NCBI RefSeq assembly: GCF_017916475.1
Contig: NZ_JAFMTB010000002.1
Location: 124,001 to 188,000, forward strand
DNA length: 64,000 nucleotides
From: Patulibacter sp. SYSU D01012
GTDB taxonomy: Bacteria; Actinomycetota; Thermoleophilia; Solirubrobacterales; Solirubrobacteraceae
Direction of reading: 5' to 3'
A program made the position numbers and the translations under genes. The notes under the pieces are model-generated. The model was not told the origin of the DNA. It saw only the letters and a list, made by a program, of their open reading frames with translations, and did not search any database. This document shows, piece after piece, positions 35,130 through 44,142 of the stretch; the stretch's first letter is position 1, and every line of letters starts with the position of its first letter.

Positions 35130-35717
35130 ATGGGCTGGAACGGCATGCTCGGGCTCGTCCGCGGCACGACGGTGGACGAGCTCGCGGCGATCGGGATGAC
35201 GCCCATCGGCGACCCGGTCGACGCCGAGACGGGACTGAGCGCGTCGGCGGAGGCGTACGTCGTGCAGCAGCACGGACCCGACGTCGTGGTCCTCGACGGC
35301 CGGTCGCTGTTCGTCGACGCGGCCCCGATCATCGGTGCGCTCGCGGGCCGCGAGGTGCTCGGCGTGATCCTCAGCAGCGTCTCCGACACCTACGGCCTGG
35401 ACGTCGTCACGCCGGACGGGCGCCGGCAGATCGTCAGCCAGGAGGGGGCGATCGTGCTGGATCAGGGTGTCGCGCTGCCCGAGGAGCCGGCGGCGTGGGA
35501 CGAGGACGCCGCGCTCGCGCTGTTCGAGCGCCTGTCGGGCCGGTCGTTCGACGCGATCCTCGCCGCGCCCGGCGTGCCCGTGCGCGGACCGTCCGCCGCG
35601 CGCGCGGTCGCGCCGCCGCCGCTGCCCGGCGCCGAGCGGGCCGCCCCGGACGAGCCCGCCGCCGCGCCGAAGGACGCCGCGCGGCCGCGGCGTCGCGGGC
35701 TCTTCCGGCGCCGCTGA
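35130..35717 (+). CDS. Unknown soluble protein with basic tail (195 aa)
   Basis: Begins MGWNGMLGLVRGTTVDEL. Residues 1-150 look like a compact alpha/beta domain (YVVQQHGPDVVVLDGRSLFVD in part, VLGVILSSVSDTYGLDVVTPDG, AALALFERLSGRSFDAI). A Pro/Ala-rich linker and an Arg-rich end (RPRRRGLFRRR) follow. No family is recognised with confidence. The basic end could bind nucleic acid or membrane. A hairpin follows 3 bases after the stop. Confidence 0.6.
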   Translation: MGWNGMLGLVRGTTVDELAAIGMTPIGDPVDAETGLSASAEAYVVQQHGPDVVVLDGRSLFVDAAPIIGALAGREVLGVILSSVSDTYGLDVVTPDGRRQIVSQEGAIVLDQGVALPEEPAAWDEDAALALFERLSGRSFDAILAAPGVPVRGPSAARAVAPPPLPGAERAAPDEPAAAPKDAARPRRRGLFRRR

Positions 35718-35719
35718 CC

Positions 35720-35749
35720 GGGCGCGGTGTGGCCGCGCGGACCGCGCCC
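35720..35749. terminator. Bidirectional terminator
   Basis: Perfect 9-bp stem GGGCGCGGT (35720-35728) and ACCGCGCCC (35741-35749), 12-base loop, between convergent genes ending at 35717 (+) and 35780 (-). Confidence 0.6.
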
Positions 35750-35779
35750 CGTCGTGTTCGCGCGGCCGCGGCGCGTCGG

Positions 35780-36826
35780 TCAGCGCCAGGTGGCGCCGAG
35801 CACGCGACGCCAGTTGCCCCACGCGATCCGCTCGACCTCGTCCGCGTCGAAGCCGTCGTCGCGCAGCGCGTCGAGCAGCCGCGGGACGCCCGCCACGTCG
35901 CCGACCGCCCGCGGCACGTCGCCGCCGTCGAAGTCCGAGCCGAGCGCCACGTGCTCCACGCCGATCCGGTCGGCGACGTGCCGGACATGGGCGACGAGGG
36001 ACGTCAGCGGGGTGTCGACGTCGTTGCGGCCGTCCCGGCGGGCGAAGTCGACCACGAACGAGATGCCGACCAGCCCGTCGGCGGCGGCGATCGCGTCCAG
36101 CTGATCGTCCGTGAGGTTGCGCGATCCGGGCGCCACGGCGTGCGCGCCCGCGTGCGTCGCCACGAGCGGCGCGTCCGACACGGCCGCGACGTCGAAGAAG
36201 CCGCGGGCCGTCAGGTGGCTGAGGTCGACGAGGATGCCGCGCGCGTTGCACGCGCGGACGAGGCGTCGGCCGGCGTCGGTCAGTCCGCCGCCGGTGTCGG
36301 GCGACGACGGGAAGCGGAACGCCACGCCGTCGCCGAACGCGTTGGGGCGGCTCCAGACCGGGCCGAGAGAGCGCAGGCCGGCCGCATGCCACAGGTCGAG
36401 GGCCTCCAGCCCCGGGTCGAGCGGCTCGGCGCCCTCCAGATGCAGGATCGCGGCGTGCGGGCCGCCGGCGGCCGCGGCGTCCAGGTCGGCGACGCCCCGC
36501 GCGACGCGCAGGGCGCCGCGCCGCTCCAGGTCCAGCAGCCGGCCGGCGGCCTGCGTCGCCTGGGCGGCCGCGGCGCCGCGGGGCAGCTCGGCGGCGAGCG
36601 GCAGCGCCCAGCCGCCGCCCGGCTCCTCCACCCGGTCGTGGTCCAGGTCCAGCTCCACGTCGCTGCACCAGACGGCCCAGAACGACGCCACGACGCCCCC
36701 GCGCCGGGCGCGCGGCAGATCGAAGTGCCCGTCGGGCCGCCCGTCGACCAGGCGGTCGGCGGTGCGGCGGGTCAGGGCGTCGTGGTGCCCGTCGAGGACG
36801 GGGAGCGAGGGGGACGGCACGGGCAC
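35780..36826 (-). CDS. Membrane dipeptidase (peptidase M19, renal dipeptidase family)
   Basis: 348 residues. The zinc ligands of M19 are visible: DGHHDA (H-x-D), HLEGAEPLD (bridging Glu), VDLSHLT and THAGAHAVAPGSRNLTDDQL (His pair), and GSDFDG (Asp). These enzymes cleave dipeptides and often prefer those with a D-residue at the second position. No signal peptide is seen, so it is cytoplasmic. The next gene upstream on the same strand, 33 bases away, is a D-amino-acid-dehydrogenase-like flavoprotein, so the two may use up D-amino acid peptides together. Confidence 0.88.
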   Translation of the reverse strand: MPVPSPSLPVLDGHHDALTRRTADRLVDGRPDGHFDLPRARRGGVVASFWAVWCSDVELDLDHDRVEEPGGGWALPLAAELPRGAAAAQATQAAGRLLDLERRGALRVARGVADLDAAAAGGPHAAILHLEGAEPLDPGLEALDLWHAAGLRSLGPVWSRPNAFGDGVAFRFPSSPDTGGGLTDAGRRLVRACNARGILVDLSHLTARGFFDVAAVSDAPLVATHAGAHAVAPGSRNLTDDQLDAIAAADGLVGISFVVDFARRDGRNDVDTPLTSLVAHVRHVADRIGVEHVALGSDFDGGDVPRAVGDVAGVPRLLDALRDDGFDADEVERIAWGNWRRVLGATWR

Positions 36827-36859
36827 TCCTGCGGGACGGGTGGGCGCGGCGGGTCGACC

Positions 36860-38164
36860 CTACCGCCGCCGGCGGGCCCTGCGGACGCGCCGGCGGACCG
36901 GCACCGCCCGGTTGCCGAACCGCGCCGGCGAGAACGGCGCCAGCTCGAGCGACGGCCGACCGTCCAGGACCGTCGGCGCGAGGACGTCGCCCGTCGTCGG
37001 CGCGAGCGTCACCCCGAGCATCGCGTGGCCGGTCGCCAGGTGCAGGCCGGGCCGTCCCGGGACCGGGCCGATCGCCGGCAGGCCGTCGGGCAGCATCGGC
37101 CGGAACCCCGCCCACCGATGCGCGCCGGCGGTCGACCAGCCGCGCAGCGCCCGGCGGCCCGCGTCCTCGACGGCCGCCATCCGGCGCGCGTCGATGTCCG
37201 GCGAGCGGCTGCCGAGCTCCATCGTGCCGGCCAGCCGCAGCCCGTCGGCGTAGGGGCTGACCGCCACCTTGTCCTCGAGCAGGTAGACGGCGCTGCGCGG
37301 CGCGGTCGCCGGGGCGGGGACGGTGACGCTGTAGCCCTTGCCGCCCTGCATCGGCAGCCGCACGCCGTGGGGCGCGACGAGCGCAGCGCTCGCCCACCCG
37401 GTGGCGACGACCACGGCGGCGGCCTCGACGGCCTCGCCGTCGGGGCCGTGGACGCGCCAGCGTCCGCGGACGCGCTCCAGCCGCTGCGCCGGCCAGTCCT
37501 CGCGCAGCGGCACGCCACGACCGCGCAGGTGCGTGGCCAGGCCGGCGGTCAGGCTCTCGGGGCGCACGTGCCGCTCGGCCGGCAGGCGGATCCCCGCGGC
37601 GGCGGCGGTCTCCGTCAGCGCGGGCTCCAGGGCGCGCACCTCGTCGCGCGTCAAGGGCACGATCGGCTCCCCGTAGCCGCACCCCGCCGTCTCGCGCAGC
37701 ACGGCCAGCTCGTCGGCGACCGCCGCCTCGCTGCGCGCCACGCAGAGCAGGCCGTCCCGGTGGTGCTCGAACGCCACGCCGTGCGCCTCGAGGCGGTCGT
37801 AGTCGTCGAGGATGCGGGTGGCCAGCGCGGTCAGGGCGACCATGCCGCGGGCGTACCCGGCGGCGCCGGTGCTGCGCCAGAACCGCACGCCCCAGCGCAC
37901 GAAGTCGGGCCGCAGGCTCGGGCGGACGAGCAGCGGGCTGGCCGGATCCAGCGCCCACCGCGCCGCCTGGCCCATCGTGCCCGGCGCGGGCACCGGTGCG
38001 GTCAGCGCGGGCGTGACCCAGCCCGCGTTGCCCGCCGACGCCCCGCGGCCGACGGCGCCGGCGTCCACCACGACGACCTCGGCGTCGCGGCGCGCGAGCG
38101 CCTCGGCCACGCTCAGCCCGACGACGCCCCCGCCCACCACCGCCACGTCCATGCGCCGCACCAT
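36860..38164 (-). CDS. FAD-dependent D-amino acid dehydrogenase (DadA-like)
   Basis: 434 residues; ATG 38152 is an alternative start four codons in. The FAD motif VAVVGGGVVGLSVAEALARR is at the N-terminus. GRGASAGNAGWVTP is the DadA-family loop after the second strand, and MQGGKGYSVTV plus HRWAGFRPMLPDGLPAIGPVPG and TGHAMLGVTLAPTTG are the typical C-terminal FAD and substrate motifs. It oxidises D-amino acids (or a related amine) to the keto acid. The M19 dipeptidase lies directly downstream in the same operon. Confidence 0.87.
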   Translation of the reverse strand: MVRRMDVAVVGGGVVGLSVAEALARRDAEVVVVDAGAVGRGASAGNAGWVTPALTAPVPAPGTMGQAARWALDPASPLLVRPSLRPDFVRWGVRFWRSTGAAGYARGMVALTALATRILDDYDRLEAHGVAFEHHRDGLLCVARSEAAVADELAVLRETAGCGYGEPIVPLTRDEVRALEPALTETAAAAGIRLPAERHVRPESLTAGLATHLRGRGVPLREDWPAQRLERVRGRWRVHGPDGEAVEAAAVVVATGWASAALVAPHGVRLPMQGGKGYSVTVPAPATAPRSAVYLLEDKVAVSPYADGLRLAGTMELGSRSPDIDARRMAAVEDAGRRALRGWSTAGAHRWAGFRPMLPDGLPAIGPVPGRPGLHLATGHAMLGVTLAPTTGDVLAPTVLDGRPSLELAPFSPARFGNRAVPVRRRVRRARRRR

Positions 38165-38197
38165 AGGCGGCCGGCCGTCGGCCGCGTGGCCTGCCCG

Positions 38198-38229
38198 GCG
38201 GTCCCCACCGGCCGACCGGCGGGGACCGC
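38198..38229 (-). terminator. Terminator after the DUF2237 gene
   Basis: 9-bp stem GCGGTCCCC (38198-38206) and GGGGACCGC (38221-38229), 14-base loop, just downstream of the stop at 38235 and ahead of the dadA-like gene. Confidence 0.55.
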
Positions 38230-38234
38230 GTCGC

Positions 38235-38627
38235 TCACCCCGCGAGGCCGCGCGCGTCGTCGGGCACGTCGACCGCGTGCGCCCGCAGCGCGGAGAGCGG
38301 CACGAGCTCGAGGGCCGCCTCGTCCGTCGCGGCGAGGACCACGAACGCCGCGACGCCCGCGTCGTACGCCCGCAGCCAGTTCGCGGCCGTGACGCACCAG
38401 CGGTCGCCGGGCCGCAGGCCGGGGAACCCCCACTGCGGACGGGGCGTGCTCAGGTCGTTGCCGATCTCGCGCTGGAAGCGCAGGAAGTCGGCGGAGACGA
38501 CGGCGCAGATCGTGTGCCGGCCGGCGTCGCGCGTGGACGCGGTGCAGCTCCCGTCGCGGAAGAAGCCCGTCATCGGCTCGGTCCCGCACGGCTCGAGCGG
38601 TCCGCCGAGGACGTTGCGGGCGGTCAC
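38235..38627 (-). CDS. DUF2237 family protein
   Basis: 130 residues. The whole DUF2237 pattern is present: NVLGGPLEPCGTEPMTGFFRDGSC, then HTICAVVSADFLRFQREIGNDLSTP, then FPGLRPGDRWCVTAANW. The conserved cysteines (four in all) and the GNDLSTP loop suggest metal or redox function, but no activity is known. It is set apart from the genes downstream by a hairpin. The family call is firm; the function is unknown. Confidence 0.9.
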   Translation of the reverse strand: MTARNVLGGPLEPCGTEPMTGFFRDGSCTASTRDAGRHTICAVVSADFLRFQREIGNDLSTPRPQWGFPGLRPGDRWCVTAANWLRAYDAGVAAFVVLAATDEAALELVPLSALRAHAVDVPDDARGLAG

Positions 38628-38822
38628 ACCGCTCCAAAGACGCTCGACGCCAAGGGCAGCATGGCCGCATCGTCCCAGGTGCCCCCGGCCCGTGCCACGT
38701 CGCCGCCCCGCGGGCCGCGGACGCGCGCCGACGCGCCAGGGTCTCCCCCCGATCGTCCGGTGACCGCCCGCGAAGGCCGTTCGGCACGGCGTACGGCGTC
38801 CGGTGCCTGCTACAAGCCCCGG

Positions 38823-40277
38823 ATGGCTTCGACCACCTCCCCCGACGTCTCGCGCACTCCACCGCCCGACGCGTCACCCGGCCAGGGTGAGCTCGCGGCC
38901 GGGCTGAAGCCGCGACACGTCACGATGATCTCCATCGCCGGCGTCATCGGCGCCGGCCTGTTCATCGGCTCGGGCCAGGCGATCGCCGACGCCGGCCCGG
39001 CCGTCATCCTGGCGTACGTCGCCGCGGGCACGCTCGTCGTGCTCGTGATGCGAATGCTCGGCGAGATGGCGGCGGCGCAGCCGGACTCCGGCTCGTTCTC
39101 GACGTACGCCGACCGCGCCATCGGCCGCTGGGCCGGCTTCAGCATCGGCTGGCTGTACTGGTGGTTCTGGGTGCTCGTGATCCCGCTCGAGGCCACCGCG
39201 GCGGCGAACATCCTCGCCAACTGGATCCCGGCGGTGGACCCGTGGATCTGGGCGCTGCTGATCACGACCGCGCTGACGGCGACCAACCTGTTCAGCGTCA
39301 AGAACTACGGCGAGTTCGAGTTCTGGTTCGCCCTGCTGAAGGTCGTCGCGATCATCGGCTTCATCGCCGTCTGCGCGCTCGCGGTGCTCGGACTGCTCCC
39401 CGGCAGCGACGTCAGCGGCGTGTCCCGGCTGACCGGCGAGGGCGGCTTCTTCCCCAACGGCGCCGGCGCGCTGCCCGCGGCGCTGCTCACGACGATGTTC
39501 AGCTTCATGGGCACCGAGATCGTCACGATCGCCGCCGCCGAGTCGAAGGATCCCGAGAAGCAGATCGGCCGCGCCACCCGCTCGGTGATCTGGCGGATCA
39601 GCCTGTTCTACCTGGCGTCCATCTTCCTCATCACGTGCCTGGTCCCGTGGAACGACTCGCGGCTGACCGACCCGGGCTACGGCTCCTTCTCGACGGCCCT
39701 GGCGACGATCGGCATCCCCGGGGCGACGACGATCATGGACGTCGTCGTGCTCGTCGCCGTCGCGTCCTGCCTGAACTCCGCGCTCTACACCGCGTCGCGC
39801 ATGGCGTTCGCGCTCGCCCGCCGCGGCGACGGTCCGCGCCGCGTCGGCCACACCGCGCGGGGCGGCGTGCCGCGGGCGGCCGTGCTGCTGTCGGTGGTCG
39901 TCGGCTACCTGGCCGTCATCGCCAACTACGTCGTGCCGGAGAAGGTGTTCAGCACCCTGCTGGCGACGTCGGGCGCGGTCGCGCTCCTCGTCTACCTGGT
40001 CATCGCGATCTCGCAGCTGCGGATGCGCCGCGCGCTGCTGGCCCGCGGCGTCGAGCTGCCGATCCGGATGTGGGCGTACCCGTACCTGACGTGGGGCGTG
40101 ATCGTCTTCATCCCCGTGGTCCTGATCTACATGGCGATCGGCTCGGACCTGCAGCTCGAGCTGTGGTCGACCGCGATCACCGCGGTCGTCGTCGTCGCCC
40201 TCGGCCTGCTCGTGCAGCGCCGGCAGCGGGGGCGGCTCGGGACCGGCGTCGAGGGGGCGAGCGCCGACCCGCGCTGA
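38823..40277 (+). CDS. Amino acid permease (APC family, GABA/proline type)
   Basis: 484 residues with twelve hydrophobic segments. LKPRHVTMISIAGVIGAGLFIGSGQAI is the N-terminal signature of the amino acid transporter group (GabP, ProY, CycA), with GAGLFIGSG as the substrate motif. GTEIVTIAAAESKDPEK is the helix-6 region. CycA relatives import D-alanine, D-serine and glycine, and a D-amino-acid dehydrogenase and an M19 dipeptidase are encoded nearby on the opposite strand. That makes D-amino acids a fair guess, but no substrate residue proves it. Confidence 0.88.
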   Translation: MASTTSPDVSRTPPPDASPGQGELAAGLKPRHVTMISIAGVIGAGLFIGSGQAIADAGPAVILAYVAAGTLVVLVMRMLGEMAAAQPDSGSFSTYADRAIGRWAGFSIGWLYWWFWVLVIPLEATAAANILANWIPAVDPWIWALLITTALTATNLFSVKNYGEFEFWFALLKVVAIIGFIAVCALAVLGLLPGSDVSGVSRLTGEGGFFPNGAGALPAALLTTMFSFMGTEIVTIAAAESKDPEKQIGRATRSVIWRISLFYLASIFLITCLVPWNDSRLTDPGYGSFSTALATIGIPGATTIMDVVVLVAVASCLNSALYTASRMAFALARRGDGPRRVGHTARGGVPRAAVLLSVVVGYLAVIANYVVPEKVFSTLLATSGAVALLVYLVIAISQLRMRRALLARGVELPIRMWAYPYLTWGVIVFIPVVLIYMAIGSDLQLELWSTAITAVVVVALGLLVQRRQRGRLGTGVEGASADPR

Positions 40278-40306
40278 GCGCGACGGCGTCCCTCTACGAT
40301 CGGTCG

Positions 40307-41188
40307 ATGGACCTCGCCGCGCTCGCCGCTCGCCTGCCGATCCCGGAGGACGTGCGCCGGCGCCTGCCGCTGCCGGCACAGCAGGTCGCCGTCGTGCGGC
40401 TGGAGGGCGTGATCCCGCCCGCGGGGTCGGGCGGCGCGCGGCGCACCGGCATCACGCTCGAACGTCTGGAGGGGCCGCTGAAGAAGGCCTTCGACGTCAA
40501 GGGCCTGCAGGCGGTCGCGCTCGCGATCAGCTCTCCCGGCGGCGCCCCGACGCAGTCCGCGCTCGTCGCCGACCGCATCCGCGGCCTGGCGCGCGAGAAG
40601 GACGTGCCGGTGATCGCGTTCTGCGAGGACGTCGCCGCGTCGGGCGGCTACTGGCTGGCGTGCGCGGCGGACGAGATCGTCGCGCACCCGACGTCGCTCG
40701 TCGGCTCGATCGGCGTCGTCAGCGGCGGCTTCGGCCTGCAGGGCGCGATCGACCGCCTCGGCATCGAGCGGCGCCTGCACACCGCCGGCGAGAACAAGGC
40801 GCGCCTGGATCCGTTCCGGCCCGAGGACCCCGACGACGTCGCGTGGCTGCGCGGCGAGCTCGAGGAGCTGCACGGCCTGTTCACCGCCTGGGTGCGCGAG
40901 CGCCGCGGCGACCGGCTGCAGGGCGACGAGGCGACCCTGTTCAGCGGCGAGGTGTGGACCGGCGCCCGCGCGCACGCGCTCGGCCTGGTCGACCGCCTGG
41001 GCACGCTGCGCGGCGTGGTCGAGGAGCGCTGGCCCGATGCCACGCTGGTGCCGGTCAACGGCGGCCGCTCGCTCTTCGGGGCGCTCGGCCGGCTGTCCGG
41101 GGCCCGCGCCGCCGGCGTGGAGGACGTGGTGCCGGCCGCCCTGCGGACGCTCGAGGAGCGCGCCGCCTGGGCCCGCTTCGGCCTGTAG
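40307..41188 (+). CDS. sppA: Signal peptide peptidase SppA-like (S49 family)
   Basis: 293 residues; a short form without an N-terminal membrane anchor. The catalytic Ser lies in EDVAASGGYWLACAADEI and the Lys in HTAGENKARLDPFRPE, as in SppA/SohB Ser-Lys dyad proteases. LAISSPGGAPTQSALV is the substrate-strand motif. Such enzymes degrade leftover signal peptides or other membrane peptides. The ATG at 40307 is 29 bases after the permease stop, so they may be co-transcribed. The missing anchor suggests cytoplasmic or peripheral location. Confidence 0.85.
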   Translation: MDLAALAARLPIPEDVRRRLPLPAQQVAVVRLEGVIPPAGSGGARRTGITLERLEGPLKKAFDVKGLQAVALAISSPGGAPTQSALVADRIRGLAREKDVPVIAFCEDVAASGGYWLACAADEIVAHPTSLVGSIGVVSGGFGLQGAIDRLGIERRLHTAGENKARLDPFRPEDPDDVAWLRGELEELHGLFTAWVRERRGDRLQGDEATLFSGEVWTGARAHALGLVDRLGTLRGVVEERWPDATLVPVNGGRSLFGALGRLSGARAAGVEDVVPAALRTLEERAAWARFGL

Positions 41189-41191
41189 CCG

Positions 41192-41680
41192 TCAGGCGTC
41201 CAGCGCGAGCCGCATCCACACCGTCGCCCGCGCGTACGGCATGTGGAGCGTCTCGGGCGGGACGTGGGCGAAGCCGACGGACTCGTACAGGCGCACGGCC
41301 GGCTCCAGGTCGGTCGAGCTGCCGAGGACGAGCGACGTCGCCCCGCGCTCGCGCGCCCAGGCGATCGCCGCCTGCAGCAGCCGCCGCCCGGTGCCGTGGC
41401 CGCGGTGCTCGGGGGCCACGGCCATCTTCGACACCTCCCAGGCGCCGGCGCCCACCGGGACGACCGCGACGCAGCCCACGGCGCGCCCGTCGTGGTGCGC
41501 CATGAGGACCTGCCCGCCCGGGGCGACGTACGCGCCGACCGGGTCGCCCAGCTGCCGGCGGTCCTCGTCCTCGAGCGCGAAGTGCCGAACGATCCACTCC
41601 TCGTTCAGCGTGCGGAAGGCCGCCGCGTCGCGGGGACCGTCGAGGGGTCGGATGGTCACCGCGGTGCAGCTCGTCGCCAT
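41192..41680 (-). CDS. GNAT N-acetyltransferase
   Basis: 162 residues from ATG 41680. The acetyl-CoA loop EVSKMAVAPEHRGHGTGRRLLQAA (V-x-x-x-x-R-G-x-G-x-G pattern) is clear. ERGATSLVLGSSTDLEPAVRLYESVGF is motif B. An N-terminal part reading TIRPLDGPRDAAAFRTLNEEW is typical of this common group. The substrate is unknown. It is divergent from a LysR regulator 69 bases away and shares that control region, which suggests that LysR regulates it. Confidence 0.82.
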   Translation of the reverse strand: MATSCTAVTIRPLDGPRDAAAFRTLNEEWIVRHFALEDEDRRQLGDPVGAYVAPGGQVLMAHHDGRAVGCVAVVPVGAGAWEVSKMAVAPEHRGHGTGRRLLQAAIAWARERGATSLVLGSSTDLEPAVRLYESVGFAHVPPETLHMPYARATVWMRLALDA

Positions 41681-41749
41681 GCCCGAAGTGTGCGCCGCGC
41701 GGATCAGGACGTCCAGTATCTCGTTCGTCTCCGCCAAGATGCAGCGGCT

Positions 41750-42685
41750 ATGGATGTGGAGCTGCGGCACCTGCGCTACTTCGTCGCCGTCGCGGAGGAG
41801 CTGCACTTCGGGCGCGCGGCGGCGCGGCTGCACATGGCGCAGCCGCCGCTCTCCCAGGCCATCCGCCGGCTCGAGGACGCCGTCGGCGTGCCCCTGCTGG
41901 CGCGGACGTCGCGGTCCGTCCGCCTGACCCCCGCCGGCGCGGCGTTCCTGGACCGCGCGCGCCGCACCCTCCGGGCGGTCGAGGAGGACGTCGAGGAGGC
42001 CCGCAGCATCGGCCGCGGCGCCACGGGGCGGCTCAACGTCGGCTTCGTCGGCTCGGCGATGCTGACGACCCTTCCCGGGGTCCTGGGCCGCTACGTCGCC
42101 GCGTACCCGGGCGTGCGCCTGCGGCTCCACGAGTCGTTCACCTCGCGGGTCGTCGCCGGGATGCGCAGCGGCGAGGTCGACGCGGGGATCGTGCGCGACG
42201 CCGAGCCGGTCGACGGGCTCGAGCCCACGCCGGTGCTCACCGAGCCGTTCGTCGCCGTCCTGCCCCGCGACCACCCGGCGGCGGACGCGGACGCGCTCTC
42301 CGTCGGCGCCCTGGCGGACACCCCGTTCGTCCTGCCGCCCCGCGCGGCCGGCGCACGGGCCTTCGAGAAGCCGCTCGCGCTCTGCGAGGAGCACGGCTTC
42401 CGCCCACGCGTGGCGCACGAGGCGACCCACTGGCTGACCATCCTGCGGCTCGTCGGCGCGGGGCTCGGCGTGTCGCTCGCCCCCGCGTGCGTGCGGCACG
42501 TCGCCACGCCCGAGGTCGCGTGCGTCGCCCTGGAGGACGCGTCGGTGCTCAGCGAGCTCACCCTGTTGCGCCGCGCGGGCGAGGACCGCCCGATGGTGCA
42601 CGCCTTCGCCGCGATCGCGACGGGCGGCGACGCCGAGGGCGACGTCCTCGCGCGCGACGCGGGCGGTGGACGGCGCATATCCTGA
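41750..42685 (+). CDS. LysR family transcriptional regulator
   Basis: 311 residues. The HTH (LRHLRYFVAVAEELHFGRAA and RLHMAQPPLSQAIRRLEDAVG) is standard. The effector-binding domain follows (about 90-300; LNVGFVGSAMLTTLPGVLGRY, GEVDAGIVRDAEPV, AVLPRDHPAA). It resembles the BenM/CatR-like aromatic-responsive branch in overall pattern, without proof. Its likely target is the divergent GNAT gene. The intergenic 69 bases contain no perfect T-N11-A palindrome that I can find. Confidence 0.88.
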   Translation: MDVELRHLRYFVAVAEELHFGRAAARLHMAQPPLSQAIRRLEDAVGVPLLARTSRSVRLTPAGAAFLDRARRTLRAVEEDVEEARSIGRGATGRLNVGFVGSAMLTTLPGVLGRYVAAYPGVRLRLHESFTSRVVAGMRSGEVDAGIVRDAEPVDGLEPTPVLTEPFVAVLPRDHPAADADALSVGALADTPFVLPPRAAGARAFEKPLALCEEHGFRPRVAHEATHWLTILRLVGAGLGVSLAPACVRHVATPEVACVALEDASVLSELTLLRRAGEDRPMVHAFAAIATGGDAEGDVLARDAGGGRRIS

Positions 42686-42716
42686 CGTCGTCCCGTCGTC
42701 CCTCCCGGAGCTCCGC

Positions 42717-44117
42717 GTGCCCCGTCCCTCCCCCGTCCCGTCGTGCCGCCCACGCGTCGCGCCGCTCGTGCGCGCCGCCGGTGCCGTCGCCCTGACCGCG
42801 GCGGCCCTCGCGACGCCGGCCGCGGCCGACGTCCTGGAGGTGGATCTCGGGCCTGGCGTCCGGGCCGGGCGCCTCGCGCTGTCCCTGACGCGGACGACCC
42901 CCGACGGCGCCCGCGGACGACTGGCACCCGTGCCGATGCCGACCGTCGAGCAGCTCACGCCGACGCCGACGGTGCGGGTCCGGCCGGCGGGGGACCTGCT
43001 GGCCGTCGCCGCGGGCGCCGGCGTCGTGCTCGTACCGACCGACGGCGGCCCGATCGTGCCTCTGCGGGGCGTCGACGCGTCGACCGGCGTGGCGTGGCCG
43101 CTCGACCCGAGCCGGAGCTGGCGCCGCCCGGACGGGACCTTCGACGACCCGGGCCCCGTGATCGCGTGGGAGCCCGACGGAGCGGCCTTCTCCGTCGGCC
43201 CGCTCCGTCCGCGGCACGGGACGGCGGTCCGTGCGCGTTGCGTCGTCGCCACCCGCACGTGCCGCGTGGCCCCCCTGCGCGCCGGGGTGCCGATCTCGGC
43301 CCTCGCCGACGGCCGCCTGGTCCTGGGGTCCCTGCGCCCGCGTCTCCTGGACCGGGCGCTCGGCGGCGACCTGCGCGATCCGCAGCCCCGGAGCGCGGCG
43401 TGGATCCGCCGGATGCGCCGGTTGCTGCGGCGGCCCCGCGCGGACGGCCTGCGCCTGACCGCGGGCGCCGGCCGCAGCGGGATCGTGGTCGACGGGGCGC
43501 GGCGGCCGGTGACCGAGGGCGCGACGGTGGTCGAGGGCCAGCTGCCGGGCGGGCCGGCGAGCCCCGCCGTGCTGGTCGTGCGCCGATACCGCGCGACGCT
43601 CCGCACGTTCCGCGAGAACGGACGTCGGACGGCGGCCGTCCGCGTGTGGGGCTCGCGATCGGAGCGGCGGCTCCTCGTGCGTCCGGACGGCAGCGTCGGC
43701 GCACTCCCCGAGGCCGGCGCGCACGGCGTCGACACCCCCACGGCACCGCTTCCCGGCGGCGGATGGGTCGGCACCCGCACCGAGCATGACTGGGAATGGC
43801 AGGTGCCCGCGACGATCGACGCCGCCGGACGTGCGCGCCCGGTCCCGCTGGGCGGCCGCGTGATCCTGCCGCCGCGGCTGCACCGGGCCCTCGGCCTGCC
43901 GCCCGGAGACGGGCCTCCGGCGCGGGGGTTCGAGGACGACGGGATGTGGCTCCAGTCCGTCGAGGTGCACGGCTACGAGGCGGCGACGGGCAGCATGGTC
44001 GTGTCGTACGACACCGCCGACCTCGGCTGGGTGGCCGCCCGGGTGCCGCTCGACGGTCGCCCGCCCACGGCCGTCGGGAAGGGGTCGCGCCGGCGCCCCG
44101 ATCTCGTCGTCTGGTGA
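42717..44117 (+). CDS. Secreted protein of unknown function (466 aa)
   Basis: A GTG at 42717 with CCCGGAGC in front opens the protein; ATG 42666 is in frame but overlaps the LysR gene. A signal peptide (about 1-35, VRAAGAVALTAAALATPAAA) is present. The mature part is beta-rich, with many short strands separated by Gly/Pro turns. It contains VPTDGGPIVPLRG and WRRPDGTFDDPGPVIAWEPDGAAFSVGPL, which look like propeller-type repeats. It has only a few cysteines (CVVATRTC). No known family is recognised. Confidence 0.6.
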   Translation: MPRPSPVPSCRPRVAPLVRAAGAVALTAAALATPAAADVLEVDLGPGVRAGRLALSLTRTTPDGARGRLAPVPMPTVEQLTPTPTVRVRPAGDLLAVAAGAGVVLVPTDGGPIVPLRGVDASTGVAWPLDPSRSWRRPDGTFDDPGPVIAWEPDGAAFSVGPLRPRHGTAVRARCVVATRTCRVAPLRAGVPISALADGRLVLGSLRPRLLDRALGGDLRDPQPRSAAWIRRMRRLLRRPRADGLRLTAGAGRSGIVVDGARRPVTEGATVVEGQLPGGPASPAVLVVRRYRATLRTFRENGRRTAAVRVWGSRSERRLLVRPDGSVGALPEAGAHGVDTPTAPLPGGGWVGTRTEHDWEWQVPATIDAAGRARPVPLGGRVILPPRLHRALGLPPGDGPPARGFEDDGMWLQSVEVHGYEAATGSMVVSYDTADLGWVAARVPLDGRPPTAVGKGSRRRPDLVVW

Positions 44118-44142
44118 CCGCCGCGAGGCGGCGCGCTCCCGC

